From NCBI RefSeq assembly GCF_927312905.1, contig NZ_CAKMHQ010000048.1, positions 1 to 64,000 of the forward strand: DNA of 64,000 nucleotides. The letters are read 5' to 3'. The notes below the pieces were generated by a model. It made no database searches, had not been told where the DNA came from, and worked only from the letters and a program-made list of their open reading frames with translations. Source of the DNA: Candidatus Nitrotoga sp. 1052. Lineage in GTDB: Bacteria > Pseudomonadota > Gammaproteobacteria > Burkholderiales > Gallionellaceae. The position numbers and the translations under genes are program-made. Positions within the stretch are counted from its first letter, which is position 1; each line of letters opens with the position of its first letter. Below are positions 17,394 to 26,183 of the stretch, piece by piece.

Positions 17394-18390
17394 TGAGCGC
17401 AGCTACACCAGCTGCAGCGCGGATTTTGTTCTCAATTTCAATTGCCATTTCAGGATGCTCTTTCAGATATTCGCGCGCATTATCTTTTCCCTGACCAATT
17501 TTCTCGCCTTTGTAGCTGTACCAAGCGCCAGCTTTCTCGACCAGCTTGTGCAGTACACCCAGCTCGACGACTTCGCCTTCACGTGAAATACCTTCACCAT
17601 ACAAAATATCGAATTCCGCCTGTTTGAACGGCGGCGCCACCTTGTTCTTGACCACTTTCACGCGGGTTTCTGAACCGATCACCTCGTCGCCCTTCTTGAT
17701 CGCACCGATACGACGAATGTCCAGCCGAACTGAAGCATAGAATTTTAGAGCATTGCCGCCGGTCGTGGTTTCCGGGCTACCAAACATCACACCGATTTTC
17801 ATACGTATCTGATTAATAAAAATCACCGTTGTATTGGAACGCTTGATGTTAGCGGTCAGTTTACGCAATGCCTGCGACATCAAGCGTGCCTGCAAGCCCA
17901 TTTGCGGCTCGCCCATCTCTCCTTCAATTTCTGCCTTGGGAGTCAGTGCTGCCACAGAATCAACCACCACCACATCCACAGCAGCCGAACGCACCAACAT
18001 ATCAGCAATCTCCAACGCTTGCTCACCGTTATCGGGTTGCGAAATAAGCAACTCACTGACATTTACGCCCAGCTTTTGCGCGTATTGCGGATCGAGCGCA
18101 TGTTCTGCATCAATAAATGCAGCTGTGCCGCCTAATTTTTGCATTTCAGCGATCACTTGCAGCGTGAGCGTGGTTTTGCCGGACGATTCCGGTCCGTAGA
18201 TTTCGATTACACGACCACGCGGCAGGCCACCCACACCCAGCGCGATATCCAACCCTAATGATCCAGTAGAAACTACTTGAATATCGCGCGCAATATCATG
18301 CTCGCCCAAACGCATAATGGAGCCCTTGCCAAACTGCTTTTCAATCTGACTCAGTGCCGCCGCGAGCGCCTTATTTTTATTATCATCCAT
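17359..18390 (-). CDS. recA: RecA recombinase
   Basis: A 343-residue protein with all RecA hallmarks: [20 protein letters not shown] at the N-terminus, Walker [11 protein letters not shown], the Walker B region [20 protein letters not shown], loop L1 [15 protein letters not shown] and L2 [17 protein letters not shown]. It polymerises on single-stranded DNA for recombination and SOS induction. The frame is open to 18408, but the ATG at 18390 (MDDNKNKAL) is preferred because AAGGGG lies just upstream. I see no LexA box within 150 bp. recX follows with overlap and pncC lies upstream on the same strand. Confidence 0.97.
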   Translation of the reverse strand: MDDNKNKALAAALSQIEKQFGKGSIMRLGEHDIARDIQVVSTGSLGLDIALGVGGLPRGRVIEIYGPESSGKTTLTLQVIAEMQKLGGTAAFIDAEHALDPQYAQKLGVNVSELLISQPDNGEQALEIADMLVRSAAVDVVVVDSVAALTPKAEIEGEMGEPQMGLQARLMSQALRKLTANIKRSNTTVIFINQIRMKIGVMFGSPETTTGGNALKFYASVRLDIRRIGAIKKGDEVIGSETRVKVVKNKVAPPFKQAEFDILYGEGISREGEVVELGVLHKLVEKAGAWYSYKGEKIGQGKDNAREYLKEHPEMAIEIENKIRAAAGVAALSDGTESGVKEA

Positions 18391-18579
18391 GCAATTTTTC
18401 CCCTTCAAAAATGATACATGATTATGGCATAAGCCATCCGAGTCTGAACCAGAAAGACTCCGGTTGGACTAGTTGCGAATGAGCAATGGATTTTTGCGAT
18501 GTTATGAAAATTGTCGCAAATTTCCTGATTTTAAAAACATTCTCAGGATTTTATTATGTCAACCATAACCGACACGATC

Positions 18580-19089
18580 TTAAGCTACCTCCGTTACCCG
18601 ATTCAGCAGATCCAACACTCCTTGAAAAGCTATGCATACGGACTGCATGCGAATTTCTGCACGGTTACCCGAAAGATGATGCAGGCGCGCAACACACTGC
18701 CCCCCCTTGATCCCCCAAGCGAACCACACTGTGCCAACAGGCTTGCCCGGCATGCCGCCCGCTGGCCCGGCAATACCGCTGACCGCCAATGCTACCTGCG
18801 CATGGCTATGGCACAACGCGCCCGCTACCATTTCGCGCACTACGGCCTCGCTTACCGCGCCGTAACGCGTCAGAGTGTCTTGGGCCACGCCCAGCATCTC
18901 GCGTTTGGCCTCATTTGAATAAGTGATAAAACCGCGCTCAAACCATTCGGAACTGCCCGCAATATCAGTAATAGCACTGGCCACCGCACCGCCCGTGCAT
19001 GACTCGGCTGTGGCCAACATGAGGCCATGCAACTTTAGCGCACTGCCAATTTGGATTGCCATATTTTCAATATCACGGCTCACAAGCAT
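18580..19089 (-). CDS. pncC: Nicotinamide-nucleotide amidase (CinA C-terminal domain)
   Basis: This 169-residue protein is a stand-alone CinA C-terminal/PncC domain. It carries the active-site Ser motif LATAESCTGGAVASAI, FERGFITYSNEAKREML, and the ALAVSGIAGPAGGMPGKPVG loop. The enzyme deamidates nicotinamide mononucleotide to nicotinate mononucleotide in pyridine-nucleotide recycling. It lies 190 bp upstream of recA on the same strand, an arrangement frequent in beta- and gammaproteobacteria. Full length for the short form; no N-terminal MoaB-like domain is present. Confidence 0.9.
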   Translation of the reverse strand: MLVSRDIENMAIQIGSALKLHGLMLATAESCTGGAVASAITDIAGSSEWFERGFITYSNEAKREMLGVAQDTLTRYGAVSEAVVREMVAGALCHSHAQVALAVSGIAGPAGGMPGKPVGTVWFAWGIKGGQCVARLHHLSGNRAEIRMQSVCIAFQGVLDLLNRVTEVA

Positions 19090-19179
19090 AATTTCATTGG
19101 CTCGTCATTTCCACACATAGACTAATCGCACGACAAATTGACCATCGGTCAGATGGAGAAACCCAGAGATGGCAGCTTT

Positions 19180-20373
19180 TTATTTGTACAACCCGCGTGC
19201 CAGATCGGTCTGAATATCGCCCACAGCTTCCAAACCGACCGCAATGCGCAACAAACCCTCGGTAATACCAGCTGCATCTCTAGCCTCCTGCGTTATACGG
19301 GCATGCGTGGTGGTGGCTGGATGAGTTAACGTGGTCTTGGTATCGCCCAAGTTAGCGGTGATCGAAATAATGCGCGTGCTGTCGATAAGACGCCACGCCT
19401 CCTCTCTGCCACCCTTCACTTCGAACGATACGATACCGCCACCCGTTTTCTGCTGCTTCATCGCCAGTTGATGTTGTGGATGCGATGGCAAACCTGGGTA
19501 ATACACGCGCGCCACATTCGCCTGCGCCTCCAGCCATTGCGCCACGGACAGCGCATTAGCGCTGTGCGCGTCCATACGAATTTTCAACGTCTCCATTCCT
19601 TTCAGGAATACCCATGCGTTGAATGCGCTCATGGTCGGTCCCGCCGTACGCAGAAACTGATATACGGGCTCCATCACTTTCTTGCTGCCCAGCACCGCAC
19701 CGCCCAGCACACGCCCTTGCCCATCAAGATATTTGGTGGCGGAATGGATCACAATGTCCGCGCCCAATTCCAGCGGACGTTGCAGCACGGGGGTGCAAAA
19801 ACAATTATCTACCGCCAGCAACACACCATGCTGCTTCGCCACTGCCGCAATGCCTGCAATGTCGGATATTTCGGTAAGCGGATTGGACGGCGTCTCCAGG
19901 AAGAATAGCCGTGTGTTGGGTCGTACCGCAACTTCCCACTCGTTCACATCGGTGGCAGAAACAAAGGTAGTGTCCACACCAAAACGTTTGAAGATGGTAC
20001 CGAACAAATTTACCGTCGAACCGAATATACTGCGGGAAGCGACAATGTGATCCCCGCTTTTCAGCAAACCCATGCAGCACGCCAAAATCGCCGACATACC
20101 TGATGCCGTCGCCACACACTGCTCTGCGCCTTCTAGCGCGGCCAAACGTTCCTCGAACATGGTAACTGTAGGGTTGGTGAAGCGCGAATAAATGTTGCCC
20201 GGCTCTGCGCCAATAAAGCGTGCAGCGGCTTGGGCCGCGCTATCGAACACGAAACTGGAAGTGAGAAACATAGCTTCGCTATGTTCATTAAATTGGCTGC
20301 GCTTTGTACCAGCGTGTACTGCGAGTGTTTCAAGCTGATAAGAATGTTCTGCTTGATTGGGTTGTTCTGGCAT
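19180..20373 (-). CDS. metZ: O-succinylhomoserine sulfhydrylase
   Basis: A 397-residue PLP enzyme of the Cys/Met metabolism family. The PLP lysine lies in VIHSATKYLDGQGRVLGGAV; substrate/PLP contacts are in NIYSRFTNPTV and FLETPSNPLTEISDI. It converts O-succinylhomoserine plus sulfide to homocysteine in methionine synthesis. MetZ is favoured over cystathionine gamma-synthase by the overall style and by the leader, a SAM-II riboswitch, the usual control of metZ in alphaproteobacteria. GAGGGAG precedes the ATG at 20373. Transcription runs from a TTGACA promoter through aptamer and terminator. Confidence 0.9.
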   Translation of the reverse strand: MPEQPNQAEHSYQLETLAVHAGTKRSQFNEHSEAMFLTSSFVFDSAAQAAARFIGAEPGNIYSRFTNPTVTMFEERLAALEGAEQCVATASGMSAILACCMGLLKSGDHIVASRSIFGSTVNLFGTIFKRFGVDTTFVSATDVNEWEVAVRPNTRLFFLETPSNPLTEISDIAGIAAVAKQHGVLLAVDNCFCTPVLQRPLELGADIVIHSATKYLDGQGRVLGGAVLGSKKVMEPVYQFLRTAGPTMSAFNAWVFLKGMETLKIRMDAHSANALSVAQWLEAQANVARVYYPGLPSHPQHQLAMKQQKTGGGIVSFEVKGGREEAWRLIDSTRIISITANLGDTKTTLTHPATTTHARITQEARDAAGITEGLLRIAVGLEAVGDIQTDLARGLYK

Positions 20374-20396
20374 AACGTACTCCCTCGTGCAAAAGT

Positions 20397-20427
20397 AAAA
20401 AACCCGGATAGCTTGAGCTAAACCGGG
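20397..20427 (-). terminator. metZ: Riboswitch-controlled terminator in the metZ leader
   Basis: Read on the minus strand: CCCGG, an inner TAGCT-CA-AGCTA hairpin, CCGGG, then TTTTTT. The 5' arm (CCCGG plus TTTAGC) is also complementary to the 3' part of the aptamer (GCTAAA and CGGG), giving a mutually exclusive antiterminator. When SAM holds the GCTAAA segment in the aptamer, the terminator is free to form. Confidence 0.8.
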
Positions 20428-20432
20428 CTTTT

Positions 20433-20487
20433 CCCGCTTTAGCTGTATTTATAAAGCGCCCGCAAGCTGTTCCTCAAATCGGCGCTT
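20433..20487 (-). promoter_or_regulatory. SAM-II riboswitch aptamer upstream of metZ
   Basis: On the minus strand the RNA reads AAGCGCC-GATTTG-...-AGCTTGC-GGGCGCTT-TATAAATA-CAGCTAAA-GCGGG. This has the SAM-II pattern: P1 hairpin (AAGCGCC/GGCGCTT), the GATTT strand, the A/T-rich connector and the invariant 3' GCTAAA that enters the pseudoknot. SAM-II senses S-adenosylmethionine and turns off methionine genes. It is known mainly from Alphaproteobacteria, so its presence here is of note. The expression platform is the terminator at 20397-20427. Confidence 0.88.
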
Positions 20488-20493
20488 GAACAA

Positions 20494-20522
20494 AATTAAC
20501 ACCTGTTACACATCATTGTCAA
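20494..20522 (-). promoter_or_regulatory. Sigma-70 promoter of the metZ leader
   Basis: TTGACA (minus strand, 20517-20522), a 17-bp spacer, then TTAATT (20494-20499). This places transcription start a few bases before the SAM-II aptamer, the expected arrangement. Confidence 0.65.
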
Positions 20523-20733
20523 CATCCAGCCTTTTCCAATATGAAAGGAGTCTGAAGGGTTAAAGTATTTCCACCGATGAATCAGCAGAAAGTTGCATTT
20601 CTGAATCGGTCATTACGCCGCGAAACATGGTGATTAATATGGAAGAAGCAAAGTTACAGACCTTGGAGCAGATATAGACTTTATCGGACGGATCAACCGG
20701 GGTTGCATTCCGAATTTCCAAAGGAGAGCGCAA

Positions 20734-20880
20734 TCAGTACAGCAGGTGACACGATTGGTGCGGCAATATCGTAAGGTCTCTAAATTCCTTGCTGTATTTT
20801 GCTTTCGGTATTCTTTGCTTCATTTGACACCTCCGCCTGAAGTTTAAAAAACGTTGGTGTCCCTTTTTTAGCTTATCTTA
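20734..20880 (-). repeat. IS3-type 5'-end relic, copy A
   Basis: On the minus strand an element end (AAAGGGACACCAACGTTTT) with a GGAGGTG ribosome site leads into ATG at 20823. A 29-codon OrfA-like start follows (MKQRIPKAKYSKEFRDL), then coding breaks down. The 77 bp at 20804-20880 match 29443-29519 closely. It is the left end of an IS3-like element whose body has been lost. Confidence 0.6.
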
Positions 20881-20919
20881 AGATGTTGGCGTTAAAAATG
20901 TCGGACGCACTGAGCATAA

Positions 20920-23900
20920 TTATTCGAGCTGCATTATTTGCACTGACTGGCTCTTTTTTTCTGCAAACACCAGTGCTTCGTCCAATATATTCAGGAACTC
21001 ATTGACCTTAATCGGTTTAGTGAGATATTGGAAGAATCCCGCCGCCAGGCCGTTCTCGATGTCGCGTGGCATTGCATTGGCGCTCAGGGCAACGACCGGA
21101 ATGTGAGCCGTGGCCGAGTCGGCGCGCAGGATTTTCAGGGCTTCGAAGCCGCTGATGCCGGGCAGATTGATGTCCATCAGGATTACATCCGGGTGGGATG
21201 CGCGCGCAATCTCGATGCCGCTATTCCCGCTCACCGCCGTCAGCAGCCGAATATCGGGATAGCGCGCGATGATTTTTTCGACTAATTTCATGTTCGCCGG
21301 ATTATCCTCTACATAGAGCAGGGTGTGCAGCTTCGCTCCGCGACGCACAAGCGGTTGGGCCAATACCGATGCTTCGCACCCTTCCATGGAAAGGTGTGGC
21401 TCAGCGACCGAGATGAGTTCGAACCAGAACACGCTTCCCACACCGACGGTGCTTTCCACGCCGATTGCGCCCCCCATCAGTTCGACCAGTCGCTTAGCCA
21501 CCACGAGGCCGATGCCTGTGCCCTCCTCGCTGCCAGCCTCCTGTCCGAGACGGTTGAACGGCTGAAAGAGCTGCTCCATCTGTTCCGGAGGCAATCCCGC
21601 ACCGCTATCTTTGATGCTGATGCGAATGCGTCCGGGCGTGCTCTCGGTGCATTTCACCTCAACCGTTCCCTGCTTGATGTTGTATTTGATCGAGTTGGAA
21701 AGCAGGTTGATAAAAATCTGCTTCAACCGGGTTCGATCGGCACGGACATAGAGAGGGATGTCGAACTGGGGAAAGGTCAGTTTGATGCCACGCTGTTGCG
21801 CCTGTGGTTCGATCATGCCCTGGCATTCGAGCATGATTTCGGCCAGCGCCACCGGTTCCTGCGATATCGGTACCTGCCCGGACTCGATCACCGCGAGATC
21901 AAGGATCTCATTGATCAACTTCAGCAGATGCCATCCCGCCTGAAGAATATGGACTATGCTTTTCAGTTGTGAGGGCGTTGCCGGCGGGGAGTCGGACTCC
22001 ATCAGCTGGGCGAACCCGAGAATGGCATTGAGCGGGCTGCGCAGCTCATGGCTCATGCTGGAGAGGAAATCTGATTTGGCGAGGTTCGCCTTGTCCGCCA
22101 CAGCTCTGGCGCTCTCCAGCTCAATATTCTTTTCTCGCAGCGCCTGATCCAGGCGATTACGTTCTGTGACGTCGCGCGCCGCGGCGAACACGCCCTGTAG
22201 CCTCCTGTCCCGATCATAGAGAGTGGTTGCATTGAAGGACACCACGGTTTCCTTACCGTCCCTGGCACGCGCGGTGAGCTCGTAGTTGGTGACCTTCTTT
22301 TCGTTCAGCACCAGCTTAATGCCCGCCTCGGCCAGCTCCGGATCGGTGAAGTAATTCTTGAACGGCGCACCGATCAGCTCGTCTCGCGTGCAACCGGTGA
22401 GCGCCTCCATCTGCTTGTTGACGTCTGTAATGATGCCGGATGGATCGGTAGTCATCAGCGCGTCGATGTTGGATTCGATGAGAGAGCGCGTGTAAAACTG
22501 CTGGTCGCGCAGCCGCTGGTCGAGCTTCTTCTGCTCTTCCTCGATCTGCTTGCGCGCGGAATTGTCGGTACCGATCAGCAGGTAGCCGATGATGGCGTCT
22601 TGATCGTCGCGCAGCGCCGTAACTGAGACGACCGCCGGGAAGCGGCTGCCATCCTTGCGGATGTAGGTCAGTTCGTAGATGTCCTCGATGCCGCGCGAGG
22701 CCTTGAACACCAATGCTTCGAAGCCCGGCGTAATCGGGGTGCCGAGCTCGGCGCTCAATGCCTTGGCACGCGCGATCACTTCCTTCGGATCGGAAATATC
22801 GGCCGGGGTGATCTTGTTCATCACGTCGGCGGCCGCGTAGCCCAGCATGCGTTCCGCACCGACGTTGAAGATCTGAATGACGCCCTTGGCATCAGTGGCA
22901 ATACTCGAGAAATTGGCGCTGTTGAAAATCGCGCTCTGCAGGGCTCCCGCTTTGAGCAGCGCCTCTTCCGCCTGCTTGCGCGCGGTGTTGTCCGTGCCGA
23001 TCAGCAGGTAGCCGATGATGGCGTCTTGATCGTCGCGTAGCGCGGTGACTGACACGACCGCCGGGAAGCGGCTGCCATCCTTGCGGATGTAGGTCAGTTC
23101 GTAGATGTCCTCGATGCCGCGCGAGGCCTTGAACACCAATGCTTCGAAGCCCGGCGTAATCGGGGTGCCGAGCTCGGCGCTCAATGCCTTGGCACGCGCG
23201 ATCACTTCCTTCGGATCGGAAATATCGGCCGGGGTGATCTTGTTCATCACGTCGGCGGCCGCGTAGCCCAGCATGCGTTCCGCACCGACGTTGAAGATCT
23301 GAATGACGCCCTTGGCATCAGTGGCAATACTCGAGAAATTGGCGCTGTTGAAAATCGCGCTCTGCAGGGCTCCCGCTTTGAGCAGCGCCTCTTCCGCCTG
23401 CTTGCGCGCGGTGTTGTCCGTGCCGATCAGCAGGTAGCCGATGATGGCGTCTTGATCGTCGCGCAGCGCCGTAACTGAGACGACCGCCGGGAAGCGGCTG
23501 CCATCCTTGCGGATGTAGGTCAGTTCGTAGATGTCCTCGATGCCGCGCGAGGCCTTGAACACCAATGCTTCGAAGCCCGGCGTAATCGGGGTGCCGAGCT
23601 CGGCGCTCAATGCCTTGGCACGCGCGATCACTTCCTTCGGATCGGAAATATCGGCCGGGGTGATCTTGTTCATCACGTCGGCGGCCGCGTAGCCCAGCAT
23701 GCGTTCCGCACCGACGTTGAAGATCTGAATGACGCCCTTGGCATCAGTGGCAATACTCGAGAAATTGGCGCTGTTGAAAATCGCGCTCTGCAGGGCTCCC
23801 GCTTTGAGCAGCGACTCTTCCGCCTGCTTGCGCGCGGTGTTATCACGTAAAATGCCGGTGAAGTAACGCTGGCCACCCAGCCACATCTCGCTTACCGCTA

Positions 23901-25173
23901 TCTCCATCGGGAAAATGCTGCCATCTTTGCGCCGGCCCACAACCTCGCGTCCGAGACCGATGGCACGCGCCTCATCGCTCGCACTGTAATACTCGAGAGA
24001 CCCATTACCATTGTGCTGGTCTCGATCAAGCTCTGGTATCAGCATGCTGAATTTTTGTCCGCTGAGTTCTGCGGCGGTATAGCCAAACATTCGCTCAGCG
24101 GCCGGGTTAACTGTCTCGACGGTGCCGTCGATGGCATGCAGGGTGATTATGCCGTCCACCACGGTATTGAGTATCGTCTGGATCTGCGCAGCACTGTCGC
24201 GCAAGGCCTGCTGCACTGCATATTCGCCGGTGACATCGCGGAATACCAGAACGGCACCGATTACCTGAGCATCGCGGTCGCGAATTGGTGCGCAACTGTC
24301 GGCGATATCGCACTCGCTACCACCGCGTGCTATCAGTACGGTGTGGTTGGCCAAGCCTTGTACCGTGCCATGCGCCAATGTTTCCATCACCGGGATAACG
24401 GCGGGTTGACGGGTTTCTTTGTTGATGATGTTAAAAATCTCGTCCACCGGACGACCGGTGGCTTCCGCCTGCGTCCAACCGGTGAGCTGTACGGCAAGAG
24501 GATTCAGGAGCGTCACACGCGCTTCGGCATCGGTGGCTATCACTGCATCACCGATGGAGTTGAGCGTAACTGCGAGCTTTTCCTCGCTGACCTGCAAGGT
24601 GACGTTGGTCCGTTGCAGTTGTTTATTTGTCTCCTCCTGAATATCAAGCAAACGCTGTCGCTCTGCTTCGATCTGCTTGCGCGCGGTGTTGTCGGTGCCG
24701 ATCAGCAGGTAGCCGATGATGGTGTTTTGAGCATCACGTAGTGCGGTGACTGACACGACCGCCGGGAAGCGGCTGCCATCCTTGCGGATGTAGGTCAGTT
24801 CGTAGATGTCCTCGATGCCGCGCGAGGCCTTGAACACCAATGCTTCGAAGCCCGGCGTAATCGGGGTGCCGAGCTCGGCGCTCAATGCCTTGGCACGCGC
24901 GATCACTTCCTTCGGATCGGAAATATCGGCCGGGGTGATCTTGTTCATCACGTCGGCGGCCGCGTAGCCCAGCATGCGTTCCGCACCGACGTTGAAGATC
25001 TGAATGACGCCCTTGGCGTCGGTGGCGATACTCGAGAAGTTAGCGCTATTGAAAATCGCGCTTTGTAAAGCTCCCGCCTTGAGCAGCGCCTCTTGACGTC
25101 GGTCTTCGGTGATAACCTCAGCCGTGCCAGCGGCGGGGTTGAGAATGGCGGGATCGCGGATTTTTTTGGACAT
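20920..25173 (-). CDS. Multi-PAS hybrid sensor histidine kinase with receiver
   Basis: A 1417-residue cytoplasmic sensor without membrane helices. There are at least seven PAS domains: one of a repeated type (about 30-165), two different ones (about 195-320 and 325-450), three near-identical tandem copies of the repeated type (about 453-880), and one more (about 895-1020). Then come HisKA (FLSSMSHELRSPLNAILGFA), HATPase (ESTVGVGSVFWFEL end) and a receiver (LYVEDNPANMKLVEKI, VILMDINLPGISGFEALKIL, LTKPI). It should autophosphorylate on the H-box His and pass phosphate to its own Asp. No partner regulator lies nearby. The ATG at 25173 has an AGAGG site. The tandem repeats point to recent expansion or gene conversion. 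Confidence 0.9.
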   Translation of the reverse strand: MSKKIRDPAILNPAAGTAEVITEDRRQEALLKAGALQSAIFNSANFSSIATDAKGVIQIFNVGAERMLGYAAADVMNKITPADISDPKEVIARAKALSAELGTPITPGFEALVFKASRGIEDIYELTYIRKDGSRFPAVVSVTALRDAQNTIIGYLLIGTDNTARKQIEAERQRLLDIQEETNKQLQRTNVTLQVSEEKLAVTLNSIGDAVIATDAEARVTLLNPLAVQLTGWTQAEATGRPVDEIFNIINKETRQPAVIPVMETLAHGTVQGLANHTVLIARGGSECDIADSCAPIRDRDAQVIGAVLVFRDVTGEYAVQQALRDSAAQIQTILNTVVDGIITLHAIDGTVETVNPAAERMFGYTAAELSGQKFSMLIPELDRDQHNGNGSLEYYSASDEARAIGLGREVVGRRKDGSIFPMEIAVSEMWLGGQRYFTGILRDNTARKQAEESLLKAGALQSAIFNSANFSSIATDAKGVIQIFNVGAERMLGYAAADVMNKITPADISDPKEVIARAKALSAELGTPITPGFEALVFKASRGIEDIYELTYIRKDGSRFPAVVSVTALRDDQDAIIGYLLIGTDNTARKQAEEALLKAGALQSAIFNSANFSSIATDAKGVIQIFNVGAERMLGYAAADVMNKITPADISDPKEVIARAKALSAELGTPITPGFEALVFKASRGIEDIYELTYIRKDGSRFPAVVSVTALRDDQDAIIGYLLIGTDNTARKQAEEALLKAGALQSAIFNSANFSSIATDAKGVIQIFNVGAERMLGYAAADVMNKITPADISDPKEVIARAKALSAELGTPITPGFEALVFKASRGIEDIYELTYIRKDGSRFPAVVSVTALRDDQDAIIGYLLIGTDNSARKQIEEEQKKLDQRLRDQQFYTRSLIESNIDALMTTDPSGIITDVNKQMEALTGCTRDELIGAPFKNYFTDPELAEAGIKLVLNEKKVTNYELTARARDGKETVVSFNATTLYDRDRRLQGVFAAARDVTERNRLDQALREKNIELESARAVADKANLAKSDFLSSMSHELRSPLNAILGFAQLMESDSPPATPSQLKSIVHILQAGWHLLKLINEILDLAVIESGQVPISQEPVALAEIMLECQGMIEPQAQQRGIKLTFPQFDIPLYVRADRTRLKQIFINLLSNSIKYNIKQGTVEVKCTESTPGRIRISIKDSGAGLPPEQMEQLFQPFNRLGQEAGSEEGTGIGLVVAKRLVELMGGAIGVESTVGVGSVFWFELISVAEPHLSMEGCEASVLAQPLVRRGAKLHTLLYVEDNPANMKLVEKIIARYPDIRLLTAVSGNSGIEIARASHPDVILMDINLPGISGFEALKILRADSATAHIPVVALSANAMPRDIENGLAAGFFQYLTKPIKVNEFLNILDEALVFAEKKSQSVQIMQLE
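22546..23823 (-). repeat. Three tandem 426-bp repeats inside the PAS kinase gene
   Basis: Units 22546-22971, 22972-23397 and 23398-23823 each encode the same 142-residue PAS/PAC block (from LLKAGALQSAIFNSANFSS to GYLLIGTDNTARKQ). They differ by only a few bases, for example TGAGACGAC against TGACACGAC. A fourth, slightly more diverged unit lies at 24673-25098. The exact 426-bp period keeps the reading frame, so copy number could change by recombination without breaking the protein. Confidence 0.95.
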
Positions 25174-25491
25174 AGCTTACCTCTGTTAAAGTGCGAATTA
25201 GTCTGGCGGATCGCGAGGCCGAAGATGTAAATTGCACTAGTTTTCAGTATACTCTTAATCCTGCACAAATAAATTCATGCTGATGCTGGTTCTATCGCAC
25301 TAACCGAGTAGGGCCGGATTTGGGTGGGTTTATCAAGCGCGCAGTGGGTTAGGATGCAATTAGCCCGCCATCCTGCAGCCCTTTCTATCCCTGATGACCC
25401 CTGTTGCTACCATCATGACGAGTTGCGAGCCCTAACTGCGAGAGAGATGGCGATTTATCCAGTCCTGGCCTTGTTGGTGTATCTCAATAAA
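25174..25491. other. Intergenic region upstream of the PAS kinase
   Basis: This region of 318 bp should hold the promoter of the minus-strand kinase. I see no convincing ORF, promoter core or repeat here, apart from A+T-rich sequence at 25240-25290. Confidence 0.3.
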
Positions 25492-25632
25492 GGGCGCCTC
25501 TAAAAATTCAAGTTTCTAGGCAAGACAAGGCACGAGTAAAAAATTTGAGCGTGGCATATAGTTGATATGTAAGCGATAATTTTTTTCGAGTAACGCCGTA
25601 TTGTGACGAAAATTGGATTTTTAGAGGTGCCC
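25492..25632. repeat. 141-bp MITE-like element with GGGCRCCTCTAAAAA ends
   Basis: The left end GGGCGCCTCTAAAAATTCAA and the right end (complement GGGCACCTCTAAAAATCCAA) are inverted repeats with 18 of 20 matching. The inside has no ORF. A shorter relative with similar ends lies at 63108-63187, next to the valS start. Such non-autonomous elements are moved by a transposase encoded elsewhere; none with these ends is in the window. Confidence 0.65.
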
Positions 25633-26183
25633 TAAAGGTTTGCACGGCATTAAACGTATGCCGCACGCTACGAATGAGTTTGCCGTAGTGAGCGCGCGCC
25701 GCTGATCTTCTCACTTGCAATTGCAAATCGCCATGATCTGTTTCTTCACTGGCCGCCGATGACTGGTGCGCAGCAGCTGCGAGTTGTGTTTGCAGGCTTC
25801 AATCATCAATCGTTCCGTGCTTATCCGGTTAGCACCCACAACGTCCTGAGCTGGATTGATGCCAATACTTTTGAAGTGCCGATCTAATTACTTGTAAACC
25901 GTCTTAAGTTCCTGTCTGATTTCGTGTTCTGCAAATGTCTCGTATATACTTATCTGGTGTGTGTTTTTCACATGCATTTTGGATTCCCAAATAGCTGGTT
26001 GTTTTGTTTGTAATCAATCTATTGAGTTTAAGAATACACATTTCAGTTGGGATTTTATATTAAAATATCAACGATTATTAAAATTAAATCAATATGTTAT
26101 GTTTCTGAATGAGAGCTAATTAGTTAATATTGTGTCTGTAGCGCATCACCTAATTGCGCACGAAATAGGGTACTGAATCAACC
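25633..26183. other. Intergenic region upstream of sucC with a coding relic
   Basis: On the minus strand about 25725-25860 is coding-like (STERLMIEACKHNSQLLR, then RPVKKQIMAICN) but has no start and runs into a stop after some 45 codons. It is probably a fragment of a lost gene or transposase, unidentified. 25920-26180 is A+T-rich and must hold the sucCD promoter; no clear -35/-10 pair stood out. Confidence 0.35.

Noticed and set aside
18391-18579. LexA/SOS box upstream of recA
   Set aside because: No CTGT-N8-ACAG-like palindrome was found in the gap, so SOS control is not claimed.
21325-21972. Plus-strand ORF of 215 codons inside the PAS kinase
   Set aside because: Antisense shadow of the histidine kinase core, with arginine/histidine-rich random composition.
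22546-23823. CRISPR-like or satellite repeat array
   Set aside because: The repeats are long, contiguous and in frame within a PAS kinase; there are no spacers.
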